DNA from: an uncultured Myxococcales bacterium
GTDB taxonomy: Bacteria; Myxococcota_A; Polyangia; Polyangiales; Polyangiaceae
DNA: 56,324 bases
Assembly (NCBI GenBank): GCA_937949945.1
Contig: CALFEQ010000114.1
Location: 1-56,324, forward strand
Direction of reading: 5' to 3'
The notes beneath the pieces are model-generated. The model was given only the letters and a program-made list of their open reading frames with translations. It had not been told where the DNA came from and searched no databases. The translations under genes and the position numbers were made by a program. Below, one piece after another: positions 50,933 through 56,324 of the stretch (its first letter is position 1; each line of letters opens with the position of its first letter).

Positions 50933-51664
50933 TCAACCCCGGATCCCGGAGCTGCCCGGAGCCGTCGGCCTCTCGGCCAGGAGCCCTCCGAGCCGCCGAG
51001 GCTTCGCAGCCTCCAGGTCCGTGTCACGGAGGAACCTCAGGTTCACCACGTTGATCGCCGCGTGCGCGAGGATCGGCCCGAGCAGGCTTCCGGTCGCGAG
51101 GAACAGCGCGCCGAACAGGAGCCCCATCACGGTGGCCCAGGACGCCCAGATCCAGCCGACGCGCCCGCGGAGTCGATGCAGCGCGCCGAAGGCGACGGAA
51201 GACAGGACGAGGCCGAGGAGCGGAGCGAGGAGGCCGCGGAAGAAGAGCTCCTCGGCGATGCCGCTCGAGATCCCCAGAACGAGGATGGTTCCGTCGCTCG
51301 CGTCGCGGACGGCCGGGCGCATCTCGGCGTGCAGCATCCGCGCCCATCCCCAGCGGCGGACGAACACGCGCGTCGCGCCGACCGTGACGACGGCGAGGAG
51401 GACGCCGCCGGCGAGGCTCGTGAGGTGCGCGAAGGCAGGAGGGAGGGCGAGCCAGCCTCCGGTGTCGCCGAACAGGGGCGCGATCGGGCTCCTCCCACGG
51501 GCGATGGCGATCCCGAGGGTGAGCATCGACAGCGAGCCGTAGACGGCGAGGGCCAAGGGGGCCGGGCCGCGGCGTACACCGGCGCCCACGCGCGTCGAGG
51601 GGCGCGGGAGGGGAGGGGGCGCGAGGATGCGGGCGCGGGATCCAGCCGCCATCGGGGGGATCAT
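50933..51664 (-). CDS. CPBP family intramembrane endopeptidase
   Basis: A 243-residue multi-pass membrane protein. The protease motif IAEELFFRGLLAP holds the EExxxR residues. AFGALHRLRG supplies a histidine for motif 2, and LGPILAHAAINVVNL supplies the HxxxN of motif 3. All three motifs are intact, so it is more likely active than the CPBP protein at 39631. ATG at 51664 or 51652 precedes a basic and Pro-rich cytoplasmic head. The gene is divergent from the HD-GYP regulator gene, with 135 bases between. Confidence 0.83.
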   Translation of the reverse strand: MIPPMAAGSRARILAPPPLPRPSTRVGAGVRRGPAPLALAVYGSLSMLTLGIAIARGRSPIAPLFGDTGGWLALPPAFAHLTSLAGGVLLAVVTVGATRVFVRRWGWARMLHAEMRPAVRDASDGTILVLGISSGIAEELFFRGLLAPLLGLVLSSVAFGALHRLRGRVGWIWASWATVMGLLFGALFLATGSLLGPILAHAAINVVNLRFLRDTDLEAAKPRRLGGLLAERPTAPGSSGIRG

Positions 51665-51799
51665 CCCGACCCTTGCACGACCGGGCGCGAAGGGCAACGC
51701 CGCCCGTTTCCGCGGTCTTTACCGCGAGCTTGGAAAATGGCCGGACGAAAGAATGAAAGACCTACCGCTCGGGTCTGGTACATTCCTGAGCCGTCCTAG

Positions 51800-53317
51800 A
51801 TGACGATGCCGAACGAAGAGCGCCCTCGCGTCCTGATCGTCGACGACGAGAAGTTCATCCGGGACATCCTGGCGGACTTCCTGGGCATGGAGGGCTATGT
51901 GGTCCGCACCGCCGAGGATGGCCAGGCGGCGCTCAACGAGCTGAATCACGCCCATTACGACCTCGTCATCAGCGATCTGAAGATGCCGAGGATGGGCGGC
52001 ATCGAGCTGCTCGAGCAGATCGGCAACACGGCGCCGAACGCGCTGACGGTCATCATGACCGGCTTCGGCACGGTCGAGACCGCGATCGACGCGATGAAGC
52101 GCGGCGCGTACGACTACATCCTCAAGCCGTTCAAGGTCGAGGAGGTCATCCACGTCGTACAGCGCGGTCTCGAGAAGCAGCGCCTCGCTGCGGAGAACCT
52201 CCGTCTCAAAGAGGCGCTCTCGCTCTACAAGGTCAGCGAGGCGATCGCCGCGAGCCTTTCACTCGAGGAGGTCCTGGCGACGGTCGGCGAGACGGCGATC
52301 CACGAGATCCACGGCGACCTCGCGTCGACGTGGCTCGACGACGGCGAGGGCGGGTACTTCGAGCGCCAGCGCCTCGTCCCGCCGAAGCACATGCGCACCG
52401 GCGCGATGCGCGAGATCAAGGACAGCTCGTCCTTGGGGCAGCTCTCGCCGCAGGCGTTCATCAAGCACCTCGCCGAGGACTCGACGCTGCTCGAGCACGG
52501 CCGCGACCGAGTGCTGCGCTTCTTCGAGACGGAGCCGGATGTCGCCGTCGAGTCGCTCATCGCGGTCCCGCTGCGGATGAAGAACCGCCTTCTCGGCTGG
52601 ATCGCGGTCGCGAGCTTCACGAAGGGCAAGCGCTTCGACGAGGGCCAGCGCAAGCTGCTCTCGATCGTCGGCTCGCGCGCCGCGGCCGCGATCGAGAACG
52701 CGCGCCTCTACGAGGATCTCCGCGCCACGTTCCAGCAGACGATCGAGGGCCTCGCGAAGGCCATCGACAAGATGGACCGCTACACGGCGGGCCACTCGGA
52801 GCGCGTCGCCACGTACGCGATGTACCTCGCGACGCGCCTCGGCCTGCCGCCCGAGCAGGTCGAGATCGTCCGCCAGAGCGCGCTGATGCACGACATCGGC
52901 AAGATCGGCTGCGTGCTCAACCTCAACAAGCCGGGCAAGCTCACGCAGGAGGAGTACGAGGCCTTCAAGCGCCACCCCGGCTACGGCCGCGACATCCTCG
53001 AGCCGATCAAGTTCCTCCACCCGCTCATCCCGGGCGTCCACCTCCACCACGAGCGCTGGGACGGCCGCGGCTATCCGCTCGGCCTGAAGGGCCAGGACGT
53101 CCCGCTGATGGCGCGCATCATCGCCGTCGCCGACACCTACGACGCGATGACGAGCGACCGCGCCTACCGCCGGGCGCTTCCTCACGAGGTCGCCGTCGCC
53201 GAGATAGAGCGCTGCTCCGGGACGCAATTCGACCCGGAGGTCGCGCACAGCTTCTGCGAGGGGCTCGACGAGTACCGGGCGGCGGAGGTCAAGAAGGGGA
53301 ACAAGGTCCCCGAGTAG
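51800..53317 (+). CDS. response regulator with GAF and HD-GYP domains
   Basis: A 505-residue regulator. The receiver domain (about 10-125) has the VDDE acidic pocket (14-17), Asp59 (ISDLKMPRMGG), a Thr in MTGFG and Lys at DYILKPF. A GAF domain (about 140-305) follows, with IAVPLRMKNRLLGWIAVASF. The HD-GYP domain (about 310-490) has YTAGHSERVATYA, LMHDIGKIG with the HD pair, HHERWDGRGYP with the GYP motif, and ADTYDAMTSDRAYR. Intact HD-GYP domains hydrolyse cyclic di-GMP, so phosphorylation probably controls local c-di-GMP. No cognate kinase is adjacent. Confidence 0.93.
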   Translation: MTMPNEERPRVLIVDDEKFIRDILADFLGMEGYVVRTAEDGQAALNELNHAHYDLVISDLKMPRMGGIELLEQIGNTAPNALTVIMTGFGTVETAIDAMKRGAYDYILKPFKVEEVIHVVQRGLEKQRLAAENLRLKEALSLYKVSEAIAASLSLEEVLATVGETAIHEIHGDLASTWLDDGEGGYFERQRLVPPKHMRTGAMREIKDSSSLGQLSPQAFIKHLAEDSTLLEHGRDRVLRFFETEPDVAVESLIAVPLRMKNRLLGWIAVASFTKGKRFDEGQRKLLSIVGSRAAAAIENARLYEDLRATFQQTIEGLAKAIDKMDRYTAGHSERVATYAMYLATRLGLPPEQVEIVRQSALMHDIGKIGCVLNLNKPGKLTQEEYEAFKRHPGYGRDILEPIKFLHPLIPGVHLHHERWDGRGYPLGLKGQDVPLMARIIAVADTYDAMTSDRAYRRALPHEVAVAEIERCSGTQFDPEVAHSFCEGLDEYRAAEVKKGNKVPE

Positions 53318-53406
53318 GCCACCCAGACCCGTCCGCGTTCATCGGCCGTTCCGCCTCCCCGACGAGCACCAACACCGTTCGCGCTCTCCTCGGCGCAACC
53401 GGACAC

Positions 53407-53436
53407 CCCGTTCCCGTTCCCGTCCCCGTCCCCGGA
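53407..53436. repeat. CCCGTT/CCCGTC hexamer tandem repeat
   Basis: Four perfect-length hexamers (CCCGTT twice, CCCGTC twice) and a fifth degenerate CCCGGA lie between the HD-GYP gene and guaB. The region 53318-53572 shows no gene. guaB's promoter must be inside it but is not evident. Confidence 0.6.
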
Positions 53437-53572
53437 CCGAGCGAGCACGAGAGCGGTTCGGGGATTGCGTCAGCGCGGCCGGATGAGAGGACGCTTCCGC
53501 TTCGAGCCGGGGAACACCCGAGTGGCCCGCCGTGGCTTCCCTTCGGCTCTTGCGCGCGCTAATTGGCCGCGC

Positions 53573-55030
53573 ATGCTCGAAGACAGCCTCCGTGAGTGCC
53601 TGACGTTCGACGACGTACTCCTGGTCCCGGCCTACAGCGAGGTGCTTCCAAAAGACGTCGACGTCCGCACGAGGCTTTGCAGGGGCGTCGAGCTCAACAT
53701 CCCGCTCGTCAGCGCGGCGATGGACTCGGTCACGGAGGCGCGCGCGGCGATCACGATGGCGCGCGAGGGCGGGATCGGCATCCTCCACAAGAACATGTCG
53801 CCGGCCGACCAGGCCCGCGAGGTCGAGCGCGTGAAGCGCGCCGAGAGCGGGATGGTGCTCTCGCCGGTCACGGTGCGGCCCAGCCAGCCGCTTCGCGAGG
53901 CGCTGGCGACGATGCGCGAGCACGACGTGTCGGGCCTCCCCGTCGTCGAGGGCGATCGCCCCGTCGGCATCCTCACGGCGCGCGACATCCGCTTCGAGCG
54001 CAACCTCGATCAGCCGGTCAGCGCGCTGATGACGAAGGAGCTCGTCACGGTCTCTCCCGGCGTCACGACCGAGGAGGCGCGCGAGCTGCTCCACAAGAAC
54101 CGCATCGAGAAGCTGCTCGTCGTCGACGGTGGCAAGCTCGTCGGCCTCATCACGATCAAGGACATCCTCCAGGCCGATCGGAACCCGCTCGCGATCAAGG
54201 ACGGAAAGGGCAGGCTCCGCGTCGGCGCCGCGATCGGCCCGGGCCCCGACCGCGACGAGCGCGTCGAGGCGCTCGTGGCCGCCGGCGTCGACGTCATCGT
54301 GGTCGACACGGCGCACGGGCACTCGAAGGGCGTCCTCGAGACGGTGCGCGCGGTGACGAAGCGCTACGACGTGCCCGTCATCGCGGGCAACGTCGCGACG
54401 GCCGAGGCGACGGAGGCGCTCATCGACGCGGGCGCGGCGGCCGTGAAGGTCGGCATCGGGCCGGGCAGCATCTGCACGACGCGCGTCGTCGCGGGCGTCG
54501 GCGTCCCGCAGATCACCGCGATCAGCGACTGCGCGCGCGTCGCCGACCGATACGACGTTCCGATCATCGCCGACGGCGGCGTGAAGTACTCGGGCGACAT
54601 CACGAAGGCGATCGCCGCCGGCGCGTCCGCCGTCATGATCGGCTCGCTCTTCGCGGGCACGGACGAGGCGCCCGGCGACCTCGTCCTCTACCAGGGCCGC
54701 AGCTACAAGGTGTACCGCGGCATGGGCTCGCTCGGCGCGATGCGCAAGGGCAGCAAGGACCGCTACGGCCAGGGCGGCACCGCGGACGAGAAGCTCGTGC
54801 CCGAGGGCATCGAGGGACGCGTGCCCCATCGCGGCTCGCTCGCGTCGATGATCCACCAGCTCATCGGCGGCCTGCGCGCCGGCATGGGCTACACGGGCTG
54901 CCGGACGATCCGGGAGCTTCGCACGAAGGCGAAGTTCGTCCGCTGCACCTCGCAGGGGCTCCGTGAGAGCCACGTGCACGACGTGATCATCACGGAGGAG
55001 GCGCCGAACTATCGGACCGAGACGCGCTGA
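53573..55030 (+). CDS. guaB: inosine-5'-monophosphate dehydrogenase
   Basis: A 485-residue enzyme that oxidises IMP to XMP, the committed step of GMP synthesis. The N-terminal barrel strand LTFDDVLLVPAYSEVLP and PLVSAAMDSVTE are IMPDH signatures. Two CBS modules lie at about 95-205. The catalytic loop GPGSICTTR contains Cys301. GGVKYSGDITKAIAAGA binds IMP phosphate, and the flap motif RYGQ follows. The C-terminus has GLRAGMGYTGC. ATG at 53573 is chosen because homologues begin with a short lead into LTFDDVLL, whereas the frame from 53465 would add 36 atypical residues. A heptamer-repeat element begins immediately after its stop. Confidence 0.96.
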   Translation: MLEDSLRECLTFDDVLLVPAYSEVLPKDVDVRTRLCRGVELNIPLVSAAMDSVTEARAAITMAREGGIGILHKNMSPADQAREVERVKRAESGMVLSPVTVRPSQPLREALATMREHDVSGLPVVEGDRPVGILTARDIRFERNLDQPVSALMTKELVTVSPGVTTEEARELLHKNRIEKLLVVDGGKLVGLITIKDILQADRNPLAIKDGKGRLRVGAAIGPGPDRDERVEALVAAGVDVIVVDTAHGHSKGVLETVRAVTKRYDVPVIAGNVATAEATEALIDAGAAAVKVGIGPGSICTTRVVAGVGVPQITAISDCARVADRYDVPIIADGGVKYSGDITKAIAAGASAVMIGSLFAGTDEAPGDLVLYQGRSYKVYRGMGSLGAMRKGSKDRYGQGGTADEKLVPEGIEGRVPHRGSLASMIHQLIGGLRAGMGYTGCRTIRELRTKAKFVRCTSQGLRESHVHDVIITEEAPNYRTETR

Positions 55031-55034
55031 GCGA

Positions 55035-55230
55035 GGCTCCAGGCTCCAGGGGAGTCAGGTTTCAGTCCTCAGTCCTCGGTCCTCAGCGGGAGCGCGCTGC
55101 GGAGCTCGCGGCAGCTCGGTCTTGCTTCGAGCGTCGAGGTTCGACTGAGGATGGGGCCCTTCGATCGGCTCGCCGCTTCGCAGGCGCTACTTTCATGAGG
55201 CCCGAGGCCTATCGCCGAGGCCTGAGGCCC
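55035..55230. repeat. intergenic heptamer-repeat element C
   Basis: GGCTCCA twice (55035-55048) starts four bases after the guaB stop. CAGTCCT, CAGTCCT, CGGTCCT (55063-55083) follow. Then come GAGGCCC, GAGGCCT (55197-55210) and GAGGCCT, GAGGCCC (55217-55230), ending two bases before the LamG gene's stop (55233-55235). The element joins the GGCTCCA type seen at 44380 with the GAGGCCY type seen at 13246, linking the three loci as one family. Confidence 0.75.
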
Positions 55231-55232
55231 TC

Positions 55233-56324
55233 TCACTGACACATCGCGGGCTGGTAGCCGGTGTCGGGCACGCGGGTCGCGTTCGCGCCCACGATCGTTC
55301 CGTTGCGGCCGTTGCCCGAGGCGTCCACGATGTCCGTTCCCGTGCCGGGCTCGTCCATGTGCCAGAGCAGGTAGGTGTTCGCGTCGCTCGTGAAGCGGCG
55401 CGCCGGCACGAAGCTGCTCTTGTATCTGTCGATCGTCGAGATTCGGAGCTCGTCCACGGTTCCGGGGAGCCCGGACACATGCGCGATGAAAAGCGGGCCT
55501 CCAACGACGATCTGCACGTCCGCGCTGCCCACGTACGCCGTCGTCTCGGTCGCCTCCGCGACGAGCGCCCCATCGACGAACACCCGATGGGTCACGGTCG
55601 TTCCGACGACCTCGCGACAGCCCGCGAAGTGGTGGAAGATGCCGTCGGCGCACGTCACCGGTCCCCACGCGGACACGACGCCGTAGCCAAGGGCCTGAGC
55701 CGCGAACATCGCGTGCCCGTCCGCACAACGGAGGAGGAACAGTCCGTCGCTGCCACTCGTGTACGCGGTCACGAGGTCGGCGTTGGCGGTCAGTCGCGCC
55801 CACAGCTCGACGCACATCGATCCCTGCAGCTCCGCCGTCGCCGTCGGCCCCGCGATGTACGAGGCGCCCTCGCTGAGACCCGTGAGCTTCACGGCACGTC
55901 GGAGCTCGCACGACTCGCAGCCGTCGCACTTCGCGTCGTTCGAGTCGTCGCATTGCTCGTACGTCTCGACGACGCCGTCCCCGCACTTGCTGACGTTCGT
56001 GAGGGCGATGTCCGGCGGATCGAGCCCGGCATACTTCCCGTCGGCGCTCGTCCCGGGCCCGATCACGAGGGAGTAGCCGACCGAGGGATCGTTGATGCCG
56101 TCGTCCTTGCCCGTCACCGTCACGGTCTTGGGCGTGCTCCAGTCGTCCGGCGTGAAGGTGATCGAGCCGGCGCTCACCTCGGCCTCGGCGGTGTTCGAGA
56201 CCGACAGCGGGAACGTGACGTCGGCGGTCGGTCGCGACGCGAGGTGGAACGAGACCGTGACCGCTCCTCGACGAGGGCGATGTCGTCTGGCTTCGTCCCC
56301 GCGTAACGCGGGTCGTCCGAGACC
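55233..56324 (-). CDS. cysteine-repeat/LamG surface protein, 5' end outside window
   Basis: The visible part is the C-terminus of a large extracellular protein. A calx-like or Ig-like beta repeat (VTVSFHLASRPTADVTFPL, SAGSITFTPDDWSTPKTVTVTG) comes first. Next is a Myxococcus-type disulphide repeat, CGDGVVETYEQCDDSNDAKCDGCESC. Then a LamG/concanavalin-like domain of about 190 residues follows (CVELWARLTANADLVTAYTS, FVDGALVAEA, VDELRIS, LLWHMDEPG), ending in PAMCQ. Near 56259-56270 the frame seems to shift: upstream codons in another frame read YAGTKPDDIALVEE, the expected end of a preceding repeat. The gene may therefore be broken there or the sequence may have an indel error. It converges on guaB across heptamer element C. 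Confidence 0.72.
   Translation of the reverse strand, partial: GLGRPALRGDEARRHRPRRGAVTVSFHLASRPTADVTFPLSVSNTAEAEVSAGSITFTPDDWSTPKTVTVTGKDDGINDPSVGYSLVIGPGTSADGKYAGLDPPDIALTNVSKCGDGVVETYEQCDDSNDAKCDGCESCELRRAVKLTGLSEGASYIAGPTATAELQGSMCVELWARLTANADLVTAYTSGSDGLFLLRCADGHAMFAAQALGYGVVSAWGPVTCADGIFHHFAGCREVVGTTVTHRVFVDGALVAEATETTAYVGSADVQIVVGGPLFIAHVSGLPGTVDELRISTIDRYKSSFVPARRFTSDANTYLLWHMDEPGTGTDIVDASGNGRNGTIVGANATRVPDTGYQPAMCQ

Noticed and set aside
1..56324. tRNA, rRNA or riboswitch genes
   Set aside because: No T-loop GGTTCGAnTCC cores with matching acceptor stems, no rRNA signatures, and no riboswitch core were recognised. A covariance-model scan was not possible here.

Overview
The window comes from a very GC-rich genome. 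It looks like a predatory or soil myxobacterium (Myxococcota, Polyangia-like). Several features point that way: eukaryote-like Ser/Thr kinases, sigma-54 activators with FHA or receiver domains, many secreted lipoproteins, a CGDG...CDD Myxococcus-type cysteine repeat, a GlnRS with a YqeY tail, and a secreted GH76 mannanase. I see no rRNA, tRNA, CRISPR array, transposase or prophage. All functional calls rest on motif recognition by eye.

Layout. 1-2.7 kb: the 3' end of a tandem-repeat protein gene, a TPR protein, and a cluster of small paralogous lipoproteins including one broken copy. 2.7-6.8 kb: a redox and methylation patch (OsmC, flavin oxidoreductases, ArsM-like methyltransferase) in which a flavoprotein gene and a BTAD regulator gene have both lost their 3' ends at one tail-to-tail junction near 5448. 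7-11.2 kb: a lipoprotein, then a sigma-54 response regulator convergent with an XylR_N/V4R histidine kinase. 11.5-17 kb: small proteins, an ECF sigma factor with a C-terminal SnoaL-like domain, and a translationally coupled operon (His-rich protein, unknown protein, ArsB/NhaD-type permease). 17-26 kb: GH76 lipoprotein, a beta-roll repeat lipoprotein, a kinase/TPR-PEGA operon divergent from an FHA sigma-54 activator. 26-31.4 kb: glnS, an ArsR/AHSA1 pair with a visible operator, a CcmE-like protein, a cysteine-peptidase-like lipoprotein. 31.5-37 kb: a three-gene operon headed by a HARE-HTH/Mrr-like protein, then a proline-rich membrane protein. 37-39 kb: a lipoprotein peptidylarginine deiminase with the PAD catalytic motifs. 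39-48 kb: CPBP protease, FTP-like lipoprotein, glnE, a BNR-type lipoprotein, a dispanin. 48-56 kb: DUF2752 protein, zinc-ribbon kinase, second CPBP protease, REC-GAF-HD-GYP regulator, guaB, and the 3' end of a LamG surface protein gene.

The most unusual items are: the VRVRSGVKA/HN repeat protein at the left edge; the bacterial PAD; a family of intergenic elements made of 7-bp tandem units that sit almost exactly against stop codons (13.1, 44.4 and 55.0 kb); the His-rich/permease operon; the HARE-Mrr operon; and the double-truncation junction. Several convergent gene pairs are separated by clean hairpins (1725, 47755, 50871) that look like bidirectional terminators.
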